From positions 351,356 to 415,355 of the forward strand of contig NMRA01000142.1 of the NCBI GenBank assembly GCA_002633005.1: a stretch of 64,000 bases of DNA, in the 5' to 3' direction. The stretch comes from Phoronis australis (Eukaryota > Phoronida > Phoronidae). Positions 52,258 to 64,000 of this stretch are shown here, piece after piece (position 1 is the stretch's first letter; the number at the start of each line of letters is the position of its first letter). The notes under the pieces are model-generated. The model was not told the origin of the DNA. It made no database searches and saw nothing but the letters and a program-made list of their open reading frames with translations. The position numbers and the translations under genes are program-made.

Positions 52258-55200
52258 TTACACAAAACGTATTGTCCCAAGAGTTTTGTGATTGATGTCT
52301 GCATCACTGTTGTTTGATGCACGTGATGTTAGAGAGACGAGTGGTTTGTGCGCATTGACGGCTACCAGTGGTGGATAGTACTGGAAGTAGGAGCAATAGG
52401 CCAGGCTGTAACCAAGAAGAGCTCCAGCAACCACGTCTGTAAGGAGAAAAGAAATTTTAATTAAATGCATAACATAAAGACGACACATAAACTCATTCCA
52501 CCTGCATTTGCCAACATCCGCCAGTAACTGGTTAATATTTTGAAATAATTTTTATTATTTTGGCAGTATAAGCATTCTGTTTCAATTGATCCATGTATTT
52601 CCTAGACATCGTCATTGTCCCAACATGGCAACCGTTGACTGCCTTGTGAAAATGATGTTCTACTATCCATTTGGGGAGACGGGTAGGTCCTTGCCATTTT
52701 TTGTCGAACACCAAGACCAAATATCATATTACCACTGCCTTGTGATAACTTTGCTGAACTAGTTTTCTGACTAACTAGGAAGCTGATGGGAACACCGACA
52801 CTTAACTTCGCAGTTAACTGCATTTAACATCAAAGCTTCGATAGTAGCGGAATTAACTGCACGAAAATGCCTAGAGCCTGGTCTTGAGCAATAACGAACT
52901 GTTCTTTTCAAGCCCACAAATAGCACCTGTTTTGGCTATAAGGAAAGAGTTGACACCAACTTCATAACAGTAAGTGTTATAGTAAAGCGTTTTTTGACTG
53001 TCTGTGGATTTATAGCCTCTAAGCTATTTTCAATAATTTATTTAAAGTAAGGTTATACGATATCTGTCGATAACTACCTTGCCAGTGATGGTGATAATCA
53101 CAAGTTCTTGACACGGCAATCATCGCTGCTGCCACTAGAGGAGCTATAGTCAACAAAAGTCGCCATGCCTCTCCTCGAGCCCAACTGAATACGTGTAGTT
53201 TGCCGGCAATGTACAGGCTGATGAATCCTAAACAGGAAAATGCACCTGCAAAAGAAACAAATGCATGAATTTGGCAACAGTCTCATCTCAAAACTCTTCT
53301 CTGTGGAGATACAGATGCTCCCAGTTTTGGAAATGTCTGGCGCTGGAATTTAAAGCGACAATTCGTTGTAAGTATTTTTTACTCCATGACACGATCTGAG
53401 TTGATAAGATCTTTTGGCAATTACGGGAAAAATTCTGCTAGGGACGGCGAAAATTATTTTGCTCAAGGTTGGAGCTTGTACCAAATTTTAGAAGTAATAT
53501 ATAATGGCCCCCCCAAATTCAAGAATTATGATTATTGACAAATGATCATTCTCCTTGATGTCACACACAATACGGGGACGCACGAAAACGTGTCGGCTGT
53601 TTTCAACGATTTTGAGAACTGTTTTATTGATACAAAACGCATTGTCCGATATTAAAAAAATATTACAAATGGCAAAATCACACTCAACTCCCCATGTTCA
53701 CAAACAAGAAAAGACAATTTGGTCTTTAATTTTGATGTCCCAAATTTTAGAAACTGCTAAACTAGACAATTTTTACAGTAATACCGTAGAAGTACGTAGT
53801 TATGAAGTTATCTAAGCCAAACACAGGTTTAGGCTAAAGAGTTCCAACAGTGGACTTACAAACTCATAAACGTGAACAAATTAATTTCAGCTGAAAAACT
53901 TGCTACGTACATGTTAAAATCCACACTTTTTACGTACAAGAGGAATGTCCGCTAGGAAAGCTTTTTCTTCCCTCAGTGACTACATGAGGACTCCCAGTGC
54001 ACTCTTTTGTCAGTAGTTCTTTTCCTTCAGGCAAACCATCTGGGAAACATCGATGAAAATAGTCTGGCCTCGGTCTAGAAAAATATGCAAATTGGCTACA
54101 TGGGGGGTCTATGGTTCATCCACGGAATACCAGCAGAAACACTCTGAAGTCTTTCTTAGGTGACTCGAGACTTAAGTCAGAAATTTGTTCTTACACTCCA
54201 CACTATTTCTGGAAAATAATTAAGTCTCGCTTGAGCAAAGGTGCAGTGTCTTTTAAAACGCACGTTCCTGCTGGGAAACTTTCTGTGAAAGATCTCTTCA
54301 CTGATGCACCCATAAATTATTACTTAGTCATAAACATTTTTTCAACAATTTTTAAAGGGACCACCACAAGATCAAATTTCTGTCTTAAAGCTCAACTTCA
54401 ACAGAACTTTGTTATTAATATTTGATTTACTGAGCTAACCAGACAGTCCTAACAAAGCCTTAGCAAAATAAGAAAACACAAGTTGATAGTCACTCAAATG
54501 TAGGCCCGTAAACGATAAGTGAAGCTGCCTTTTCATGCCATATTGCGTCACCACCAGATGCCAGCACAAACAACAAAAGGCCGATAATACACCATTGTGT
54601 GCAGGTGTTCTTTGCTGCTGTTTGAATTTAAAGGTGATTCTCGTTGTGACATAGACAAAAGCTAGCCAATAAGCCTATTAACAAGTTTCATTTGCCAATT
54701 TATGCCACTGTTGGTCTCAGAGCGATGCTCTTACAGGCGAAGGCAACCATTTTTCATGTCACTTTTAGCAAAAATAAGGTTCATTCATTATCCCAGACAT
54801 ATTTTTCAAATAATTACAGCTTTTTTGTAATTTAGACAATTACTCGTCTGCTACTGCGGAAGTGACGTTTTGGGAGGCAAGGATTTTGCGCCAATTTCTT
54901 TTCGTATAGATCGACTGTGAGAGCTGGCGAGTCAGTCATCGCTCTACCTCCGTTGTGATAAGTTCGGTCGTTGTTTGATTTGTTCACGAGTCAGTCAACA
55001 TGCCACACTGTTGCTGCGTGCTGGGATGTACTCATCATCTTATGGACAGAGGAACAACTGTCCCACTTGCCCGAGTGTCTCGCGACACACTCCCACTGGA
55101 TGGTTACCTGAGCACACAAACTGCTTACATCCCGCTTTGTGACTCTCTCGCCGCAAACCTGGCACCTTCTAAATAGTTCCAATACTTTAGACACGTCCAC

Positions 55201-58200
55201 AATAAACTTACCAATATTTAGCTCACCGATCTGTTCATTGGACGACGAACTGTCCTCTTCACTCGGTGTCTAACTGGGCCTGTATTCACTTCCACTACTC
55301 AACATCGCAGCAGGGCTACTTACAGGCTCTGGGCGATAATGAATACATCCCGGTATGCAGCAACAGCGTGGCATGTTGACTGACTCGTAAACAAAAGCAA
55401 ACGACTACCAAACTTATAACCGAGGTTGAACAATGACTGACTCGACATCTCTCACAGTCTGACTACATATAGAAATTGGCGCGAAATTCTTGCCTCCCAA
55501 AACGTCACTTCCGGAGTATAGGACGAATTGTTAATTAAATTGCGAAAAGCTGTAATTAAGTGAAAAATATGTCTGGGATAATCAATTAACATTATTTTTG
55601 CTAAAAATGACATGAAATAGGTTGCCTTCCCTTTTACCATACTGACAGTAAAGAAACCAAATTTACAGGACGTGTTACACTTCAAAATAAGCTTTAAGTC
55701 TCAAGTCACTTTTCATGAAACGCACCCCTGTGGTCTTGGTCCAGAAAAATGCATCCTGGTGTTCATTTAATAAGTAACACCACATGAAAGATCCCAAAAT
55801 TACCAAACACTGGCCAAGTGACCAGTCCGTTACTCATAATATGGGAAAACGGGTAAAGATACAGTGATCATATGTCTAGAATATTAAATAAAAGAATTAG
55901 GATGGAGACTTAATTCTATATTTCTCCTCCAAAATGAACGTGGGACCTTATCACCAAGTCTGTACATTTAGCCAATTATTTACAAAACTGCAGAATTTAA
56001 CTCAGCAAAAAAACATATTTTCTGAAAGTAGAAAATTTGACTGTCGATTTTAGACAAATCTGCTATTGACAATGTCATGAGACCATGTTTTTAGCAAAAT
56101 TTAGAAAAAAGAAACTAAAGATACATTTAAAGAAAAACAAGATCAACAGCATGACCAAATTTCATATGATATAAATAATTAATGTTTAAGATAAAATCTC
56201 GAAAACGCCGTTAGAGCTTTCCAAATTGTTGTCGCTTTTGTTTTATGCAAGTTCGATATTTTTTGAATGTCCTCATACAACAGCGGAACATTTTAAAAGC
56301 AATTCTTAAAATTTTTGGAGAACAGTGCATATAGCACAGTATCTGAAAGCTTCGTGTAAATTAAATCAGCGACGTCTGATAGTATGTCGTTCCAAAGTTG
56401 GCCAAAATTGAAAATCTTTCTAGGGTCCTACATAACCTTAAAAACTGACCTATCGCCAGGATTTTGAGTAAGGGCTTAACTGACTAATCAGAACGGAGCA
56501 TTCTTGAAACACCTTCCGTTTCTAAGCCGCTATTTTACCCACCAAACCTTGAACACCATGTTGTCTGGTAAAACTTGTTTGTGGACTTTTAGCAAGGGGG
56601 CGGAGCTTGCGATAGGTCAATTGTCAGGACTAGAAAGGGTGTTGAGTAATCGTTTCATCAAGGAATGTCCTATTCTCAGTGAAAACCAATACATTATTGT
56701 TATGTGTAGTCACACTAACACAAAGTTTATTTCTGGCTTTTGTTCTCAGATCCAGACAGTTGCTAGTCAGTGATCAACTGTCAATAGTTCCAAATAGATA
56801 CACCAGGTTGCGAGTCAGCCTGGCAAATGAGCTAGTTTATAGCAAACATTCCACGCAAATGTGCATTACGGAAACTACACAAAACCGCCACAAACTTTAA
56901 TTTGATGTACTACCTAAAATATTAGTTTTCTCATCTAAACATAATTTGGTTTTATGTAATTGCCTGTAATTTATTTAGCCGAAGTAATTTAGCATTGAAA
57001 ATCCAATGAAACAACAACATCTCAACAACTTACCGGCCCACTGTGAGCTTTATAGCATTTGTTATCAAACCATTCAGTAGAAAAACTAACGACACGCCTG
57101 CAAAAACAAAATGAAAGTTTTGTCAAAACTACGTAGCATCTACCTGCTCACACATCTACATGGTTAATAAATTAAAGCATTTTATTTATTTATTTATTTT
57201 ATTTTATTATTTATTATTTAAAATGAGGGTGGCCTCTTCAGTGATAGCACTGCTTTCCAACAGGGCCCTCTCTTTCTATAACCTTACGTAATTCTCTCTC
57301 AGAAAAATTCGTTTCGTTTAATATGCTCTTACCGTTGCTGTAATTTCCATTAAATATTCTATTCCGTGTCATACAGAGATTATGCAATAAGTGCATGTAC
57401 AGGGTGAATCACCCGAAACAGGCCTCAAACATTTGCTAATATTTTTTTTAATAGAGGCAGCAACTTCAAATAAATCTTGCAGACTGTCAATTCTACGCTA
57501 ACTTTTTTAATGCTTCCGTTTTCAGCGGCGTCTTAACATTTATCTCGAGGCTCATAGTCCAATGACTGGAGCACAAAGAAGCGTGAAACATGTCCCAGTT
57601 GAGCCACTAAAAAGAAGGTCTGAGACAAAGTCTAACAACTATGAATTTCGAGCACTTTTACAGTTGGCACTAAAATAGTCCCTATCAGTATCTAAGCGCA
57701 ACAAATTGAAAAACGCCCTGCTCTATGGAACATATCTGTTGAGAGAGAAACTACTGACACACTGCTGAAAAAAAAGTTGAAATGAACACTCTCTACGCAG
57801 CACGATACATCGTATGTTCGCGATATAACTGTGAAAGTCTATGCAAAATTTCAGGTCCCTCGCTCAAGTAGAAAAAAGTATGTTTGGGGACCGTTTCGGA
57901 GAATCACCCGGTGTAATACACAAACTGAATCCACACTCTTTGCAACCACATGACAAACTGAGCACAAAGCATAGTATCTGAAAGACAGTTTAATTCTTAT
58001 GAATAAGACAAATCATACCTTAGGTATGATGTTATGAATTAAGCCAAATTTGGACATTCTTCTAGGGTCCTAACATCATTCTTCTAGGGTCCTACATTTA
58101 CCTTAAATGTCCAACATTATATCAGATAGGACAACATACTAATGGAGCATCATGAAAGAACTGACATATCGATTGGGTAATGGTCTGATATAATGTGCCC

Positions 58201-61200
58201 GAAACCAGTTTTCTCCACTGAATAACTGGCATCAAACTGGTTCTCAAAATACGGGCAAGTTATATCAGACTATTGCCAATTGATGGAACAAAGTACAGAG
58301 AAAAATGTATTGCGGTTTCCCACTTACAATAAATAGCTTGCTTAACATCCCTCCAATCCTTCTTGACTAGGAAGTTGAGAAATATAACGGCAAGTGGTAG
58401 AATGCAGCAGGTGATCTGAAATATGCAAAAGCTGCACAATAACAAACATTTGAAGCAGGTCAATTGCGTAAAGGTCAAAACTGTGATTCACGACTAACCT
58501 GGCAATTATGAACAAATGCAGAATGCAGCCACATTAACCGTAATACCTTATGATCGATATGTGCTATTTCAGTTGTCATGTTGAGAAACAAAACTATTCA
58601 TGCCATGTCATGATATCTGTTTATATGCATAAAGTCTAGTCATATGAAGTATCAATTATTACATATCCCTTTGGCAAATTTCATAGTAGAATGTCCTCAT
58701 AAAGCATAAAGGCCCGTTTCCATTTAGTACGTGACGTGTAATGCATTTAAAGGAAACAAGTCCACTTTCAATGCTACATTTAGTAAAAACGCTGGTCCCT
58801 CAGGTAATCTTGGAGATTTGTTTTCTTTAGTGTTAATTTCTGTTCCCCTGGCACGTGTTAGTAATCCAAAGAACAAAAGAAAGTGACGTGAACCCCCCCC
58901 CCGCAAAAGGTCCACATTTCAGCAATCATTTCCAATGAGAAAACACAATTTCCAACTCAATACTGAACGCAGTCTGTGTTGGTCATCCGTGTTTCCTCAG
59001 TGGAACTGAATGTATATCCAAGATGAGGTGCTGTTGTCGAACCAATCACATCACTTTCTATAATTGTTTGGATAGCAAATACATGTCAGGGGAAGAGAAG
59101 TTTAAACAGTAAACTGTTTCTCCCGAGATGATCAAACATGTGTATTTTTACTACAGGTAACATTAAAAATGGTTGCTTTCCCCTTTAAATTGCTTAAGCA
59201 ATAAAATGAAAGAGATGTTTCCAATTGTCCGCAATACAAAAAGCATAAATGCATAACCTGTGTTGTGTTTATGAAACGGATTTATTGTGTAGCGAATAAA
59301 TACGTGATACGGAAGGGGTATTCTGTTTTCATGTCATCGCTGGGTCTCCCATTGACAGCCAAGAAACACTACAGTGGGTGTCAAAATGGCAATTACGGCC
59401 TACTTTCCACCCACAGTGATTAGAGACAAAATTTTGCTTTGCGAAAAATAAAATGTAAACTACATGTAGTAACCTACATTCTCACACTGTCATCCATGTA
59501 CAACAAGTGCTGTCTGCTCCCTGGAAATATTGGAGAGCCACTATGTAGAAAGTTTACTGGGCTCATAGAAAGGTTTGGCTGTTGAGTTGAGAGATACAAA
59601 GGGAGCTTCGAAAATGCATCACTTTATGCGAACATGCGTAAACATGAAAACTCATTGGTTATTGTAATGAATATAATGCATTACACACGCAACAAATTAA
59701 TGTTGAGGAAATACATACTGAGTAGAAAATTTATTCATTTCAAATCATAAGATAATAAAACTGAAAATACTGAAGAATAAAGAGAACATGAGAAGGGCAT
59801 TTCAAAATTCAGCATGTACACTGATCATAAATCAGAATAATGTTACGGTTTCCCATGTGGTAGCAGCTTTCATTTCCACGTGGTCATTCATGAAACGTTA
59901 GAAAACTTATTATTTAAATGTAAATGTGGTTCATCTGCCAGTCAGGTGTGTCTCCTTAAAAGGATACCAAACCCAGCTTTGGCCTATAAACAAAATACTG
60001 CTCTGTAACCCTCGCCAACCCTCAAAAGTTTGGAGGAGATTTGAAAACTCCTTTCAAAGTCTGCTAAGCGGGCATTATCGTGACCTTCGCTTTCCGCAAA
60101 TTACTCGGCAACCATCATCAAAAGACCACCCACTCTAAGGACCATGATGTCCAAGCTGTGACATGAAGAGTAGTACGAGTTTTTACTTAATTGCCTTTAA
60201 CTTGGAAGATTGGGGCATTAGCAGGTGACAAAATGAGGATTGATTGAAATTATCAAGACAGGGTTTAGTGTCCTTTTGAACATGCCAAATGAAATAAAGT
60301 GTTTGTAGTTAAGTCTTACCAACAGCATCCAATCTGGAAAGTAACTATCAACGGAGGGGTATTTGTACAGCCAGACCTCATTTAGATGTATCTCTCTTTT
60401 AAACGGCTCTAAACTCTCTGTTAATCTAAAAGAGATGAAGACACGCATGAGTCTTGATGACGTTACTAAACGAATGATTGATCAATGTTGATAGCTGACC
60501 GACATCATTCTTGAATGACTGACTTCCTAAATGGGCCAAAATCCAAACTTAACTAAAAACATCCACGAATCATAGCTAACAAAAACAATTCCTGAAATGA
60601 GTGTCAACTGCAGTAAAATTCTTCAATTTGAGTCAAATTTGCAATAAGTGCCGTATTTCTAATGACAGATACACGACAATGCTAAGAAATTTACCAAATG
60701 CTGTTTAGTTACATAGGGCTCAGTTTGACAGCCTGCAGAGTGCCTCACCAATGAAACCTCAGATTTTGCTTGGCACCCTGGTAAAAATTCCAAGTCGTCA
60801 TGAAATCGCCAAATTTTTGCGAGTTACAACCACTGAAGTCAGAAAAATAAGAATTAAGCCGTGATTTGGTTCGAAACTTGTGGTGACTTCCAATAACACT
60901 GTCAACAGGAAGTAAACAGACACCAGTCAGAGTCGGTGTTAGGCAAAAATCAGCAAAGTCTGACCATGAAGCATGCACAAAACAATTTTTTGATCTTTTG
61001 TTACGTAAAGAAAACTCCTGCACACTCAAATGCATAACAGTAATATAGCGAGAGCTGAACAGGAAATCTGTAGACAACGTGCAGGAGAGTAATCCTTAGT
61101 TTTCCGTTCGACTAAATAAAAAACAAAAAATACCACTGGGACGTTCTAGATGCCCTTTTTCATTTTTGAATGTTGCCAACTATATCATTTTCACTGCGAT

Positions 61201-61333
61201 GGCAGTAATTGCCATTGGATACTCATGCATTCAATCACATATTAGCCACTTACATGAAAATGCAAGCGAGTATCACTCTCACTAATACTTCCATCATGAC
61301 GGTGGTGTTCATCTCCGCCAATTTCACTTTCAT
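52258..61333 (-). CDS. PAP2-family lipid phosphate phosphatase, PLPP4/PLPP5 (PPAPDC1) type, seven exons
   Basis: An integral membrane enzyme that dephosphorylates lipid phosphates such as phosphatidic acid and diacylglycerol pyrophosphate. Exons in gene order: 61333-61254, 60425-60320, 58415-58328, 57097-57034, 54074-53938, 53245-53078 and 52436-52258; every phase agrees. They give 273 residues, as in human PLPP4 (271) and PLPP5 (264). The three catalytic motifs are intact: C1 KLTVGRPRP, C2 FPSGHSS and C3 [12 protein letters not shown], whose last Asp codon is split by the final intron. [18 protein letters not shown] and [12 protein letters not shown] are hallmarks of the PPAPDC1 branch. Several hydrophobic segments fit the six-helix PAP2 fold. 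The ATG at 61333 has a good context (AGCACCATGA); an in-frame ATG at 61369 follows a stop and is in a poorer context. PLPP4 versus PLPP5 cannot be separated by eye. Confidence 0.93.
54735..55631. mobile_element. Fold-back relic of a THAP-type DNA transposon
   Basis: Two arms of about 300 bases (54735-55032 and 55331-55631) are inverted copies of each other with moderate divergence: aaggcaacc, atcccagacatatttttca, ggaagtgacgttttgggaggcaa and gagtcagtcaacatgcca all recur in reverse. The loop is about 300 bases. The arms include the start of a transposase-like ORF. The element lies in a phosphatase intron, between exons 53938-54074 and 57034-57097. No target duplication was identified. Confidence 0.8.
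54991..55374 (-). pseudogene. Truncated transposase-like ORF in the fold-back element, with in-frame stop
   Basis: From the ATG at 55374 the frame begins [10 protein letters not shown], like the N-terminal C2CH finger of THAP-type transposases. It passes a TAG at 55272-55270, runs through an acidic Ser-rich segment, and then [10 protein letters not shown]...[11 protein letters not shown], a CxxC...C...H zinc-ribbon-like motif seen in transposon-derived proteins of marine invertebrates. It ends inside the opposite arm, so the catalytic region is absent. Non-functional as it stands. Confidence 0.6.
56446..56620 (-). mobile_element. Short inverted-repeat element (MITE-like), copy 2, in a PLPP intron
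   Basis: Starts gacctatcgcc and ends gcgataggtc on the plus strand and is the reverse complement of the 42.6 kb copy over its full length of about 175 bases. It sits in the intron between the phosphatase exons 53938-54074 and 57034-57097. Confidence 0.75.
57179..57222. repeat. TTTA-type microsatellite
   Basis: Runs of tttatttatttatttattttatttta in a phosphatase intron; simple low-complexity repeat. Confidence 0.85.
57399..57914. mobile_element. Possible inverted-repeat element of about 515 bases
   Basis: The left end acagggtgaatcacccgaaac and the right end, read in reverse, acaccgggtgattctccgaaac are similar over about 22 bases with mismatches. No clear target duplication and no long ORF. 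It lies in the phosphatase intron between exons 57034-57097 and 58328-58415. Confidence 0.5.
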
Positions 61334-61369
61334 GGTGCTCTTCACACGATTGCTATGTAGACATTTCAT

Positions 61370-63370
61370 ATGTCATCATGTTCCGACGCAGAGAAGAGAT
61401 CTAAGATCTGCAAATTAAAGCATGAAGCGGATATTATGCAACACTAGTCTGTGACCTTATAGGTGCAATACATGTATACATTTAATTAATAAAGCCATAT
61501 GCCACCAAAGTTTAAATCAATTCCACACCTTTTACAGCTTATTATCATCAGATTCTGTAACTTATTAGAAATATACCAACACAACTAGGATTTTGTAATA
61601 AATCCTTACACAAATTATTTAGGTCACATAACAATAACAAGGTGTGCCAATTACAAACGTGAGAAAACCAACCCTGGCCGAAGCTAGTACAACCAGAAAA
61701 CGGCTACACAAATTGTAACAATGGAAACAATTCCTCGTAGGAAAAATGTACCTGCGTGAAAAACGTTGCAGAATTTGTACTTTTCTATATAGTGAACAAG
61801 TCAAGTAAAAGACAGTGAAAGTCTTCTCAGATGCTGTTCATTCAAAGTCGAAGCAAAATCAGATGTTTCTAACATTGGACGAGACGCTTACAACAAATGG
61901 TAAAGGTAATAATCCTGAAAATAATTTAACACCATATTATTTAAAATATTACAGAAATAAACTAAGTTCTTGGTCATTCATCGTTTTCAATTTCATTGAG
62001 GAATACATGTAAGAATATCGATTCCACCGTTTCTCTCACAAAACATGAAACTGTCGCAGAGTTATGCTTTAAAATGATGAAACGTATCATGTTCATCGCA
62101 GATCAGTGTCACCTATTGAGCACATCATCTTCAAAGGATGGGTGGCATAACATTAGCCCAGTCTAGCCAACAATCAACTTTTTTTCGACTAAATTCATTC
62201 CCATTGCAGTCAATGAGATAGAGATCAACCAAAAACATACAGAAGGCTACAAGGAGGTCATCCGACAGCCAGCCATGCGAAGAGGTGGCATCAAAGACAA
62301 AAGACCTGTCTAGCAAAGGCAATAAAGTACATGCCTGGTCAGAATCATGGAGTGGGCTTCTGAGACCACCAGTGAATGTGGTTTTGGCTTAATGTACCAA
62401 TTAACAATCTGTCGCCTAGATGGCCTAGCCACTTCTCTCATACTGTAGACTGTAAATTCCAGAGTTGAGGTTCAGTAGCATCGGTGAACCCATGATCGAC
62501 AGCGTAATCCACAATCGCGCGATGCCCTTATGGCCTTATGATTTTCGTTTCAGTATCAAAAAGTATTGAAAGGTCTTACCCCTTAAATTGAATTAATTTC
62601 AAGTTTCAGACGCAAGAAGTTTGCACTACGAGCATGACATCTTGTTTACTGAATCACGCATGCACAAAATCTTGCTTTTCTGAACGTGGGTAATTAAATT
62701 TAACAAGTTGACCTGCACTGCTGCAGCAGAGGAAGCACACGATTGGCAAATTTCCCTTTTGGAAATAATTGTTTTAGTCGGTGTGAAGCGTAATTCGTTG
62801 AAAAGCTTCCGGCATATGATGCACTTATAGGAGCTACACCGTCTCTTCTGAGCTAGCTAAAAGAAGTAAATCCGGCCTTGTTAGGCCTACTAAATTTCTG
62901 AATTCTGGTCCAGATGGCAGATGGCCGAGTCCAATTAGGTATTCAAAATTGGCAAGAATGCATATCCGGAAGACGGTGTTACGTCAAGGGACGTATTTAA
63001 AACAATGCAAGACACAACACGTGGCAATACATTTACCTATAGTATATACAATCGCTCCGCCGAATGATAAATGATGAACTAAGCAAACACAGCAGCTTGT
63101 TGAGACGTCTGCAAAGGAGTGGCGTTACAATAGTAAATCTAACAAGTTTGTTGCTGTTCCCAATTAATAGAATCGTTACATCGCAAGGTATATTGTTTTT
63201 TTTTTCAATATTTCTTGTTTGCTTAACAAAAAAGTTCAGATGTTTGGTCTGTAATGCATTTTTTCGCTAAAAAAGATTCAAAATAGCAATGATCGATAGG
63301 TGACGCTAGTAGTGTTCGTATTATTCCGTATGCTACGGAACTTATCGAAGAATTTTATGGGGAAGCCAAA
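61370..63370. other. Spacer between the divergent PLPP gene and the 63.4 kb candidate exon
   Basis: No gene recognised. It should hold the PLPP promoter and 5' UTR, but no TATA box or other clear element stands out. Short ORFs here show no family resemblance. Confidence 0.4.
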
Positions 63371-63424
63371 ATGGCGGAGAAGCTGCCATGGGGGCTTCAA
63401 GGAACCACGAAAGGTTCTACAAAG
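63371..63424 (+). CDS. Probable first coding exon of an unidentified gene
   Basis: The ATG has a strong Kozak context (gccaaaATGGCG). It opens 18 codons reading MAEKLPWGLQGTTKGSTK, ending in phase 0 at a donor (AAG followed by gtagga). GC content rises locally, as at many animal gene starts. The rest would lie beyond the right edge or in unplaced exons; the protein is not recognised. Confidence 0.4.
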
Positions 63425-64000
63425 GTAGGAGAGAGTAAAACTGAGCAATTTTTCTCTTTGTCATGTGATAAGAAATTATAGTTATGCACTCTTGATTGTC
63501 ATCTAAGTTGCACATTTTGTCGAGAATCGCTGATTGCCCTGACTTTGTGAATGTGAAAAAAATGGTTATTTCAATTTTCATTCTGCGCCGCGGGGATGAC
63601 AAATGTATGGCAGAGGTCAGACTGAAACCAGTTGTACCTTTATTTGCTGAATTTGGTTGGCAAGTTTGAAATCAAAATCTGGACCTGAAAATCCTCTTTT
63701 AAATATCTTTGTGCAAGTTCCCGCTCACCGGGGTTGAGGGTCACCAGTCTAATCTCATCTGAAATCAACAAGATTTAAGAAGATATTCTGCAATGAAGTT
63801 GGCCTCCCAGGCATTTTTTTTTGTTGGTGTAGTGTGCTCTTCAAGATATAGAGTGTAGACTGGTAGCCTTACTTGAAATCTCTATGTTGCGGTTGGTAAG
63901 AACAGGGCTCGACGCTATTAAAATCGCCAGGTCGCATTTTGCGACCTAGCCAAAATCCCAGGTCGCATTTTCAAAATCCAGCTCGCATTCCTAAACGCCA
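63425..64000. other. Right edge: intron or spacer with short direct repeats
   Basis: No coding signal. Near the end (63930-64000) the words ggtcgcatttt and gctcgcatt recur with short spacing, with an adjoining inverted match gcgacct, probably part of a dispersed repeat cut by the window edge. Confidence 0.35.

Noticed and set aside
59926-60138. Plus-strand 70-codon ORF in a PLPP intron
   Set aside because: No recognisable motif and no splice context; likely chance.
60745-61077. Minus-strand ORF of 110 codons in the first PLPP intron
   Set aside because: No family resemblance and no splice phase linking it to the phosphatase exons on either side, which join directly to each other.

Overview
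The window is animal nuclear DNA: AT-rich, with many small exons bounded by GT/AG (occasionally GC/AG) splice sites, long introns, dispersed inverted-repeat elements and minisatellites. The telomerase reverse transcriptase (TERT) and lipid phosphatase genes are clearly metazoan. Together with the THAP-transposon-like relic they suggest a non-vertebrate animal, plausibly a marine deuterostome such as a lancelet or hemichordate. The sequence alone does not settle the species.

Region by region: (1) 1-25117, minus strand: one uninterrupted reading frame of at least 8,372 codons that runs off the left edge. It encodes a signal peptide, leucine-rich repeats, one Ig domain, a furin-type site, one membrane span and a cytoplasmic tail of about 8,000 residues. 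The tail is acidic and Asp/Glu/Ser/Thr/Asn/Lys-rich, and its distal part is built from in-frame repeats of about 545 residues. A 5' UTR exon and a TATA-type promoter lie at 25.45-25.53 kb. (2) 25.5-30.5 kb: no gene seen, but diverged repeat copies. (3) 30501-50372, plus strand: TERT, about 25 exons reconstructed from splice sites and matching phases, complete through the TRBD, reverse transcriptase and C-terminal extension. The N-terminal part looks very short and its first exon was not found. (4) 50.4-52.1 kb: minisatellites and spacer. (5) 52258-61333, minus strand: a complete seven-exon PAP2-family lipid phosphatase of the PLPP4/PLPP5 (PPAPDC1) type. (6) 63371 onward, plus strand: a likely first coding exon of an unidentified gene.

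The giant gene and TERT are divergent, TERT and the PLPP gene converge tail to tail, and the PLPP gene and the last candidate gene are divergent. There is no sign that these genes act in one pathway; they look like ordinary neighbours. TERT and PLPP introns carry several non-autonomous inverted-repeat elements and one fold-back relic of a THAP-type DNA transposon.

The most unusual object is the giant LRR-Ig transmembrane protein. Its single exon is larger than nearly all known coding exons, and its repetitive tail shows signs of recent internal duplication.
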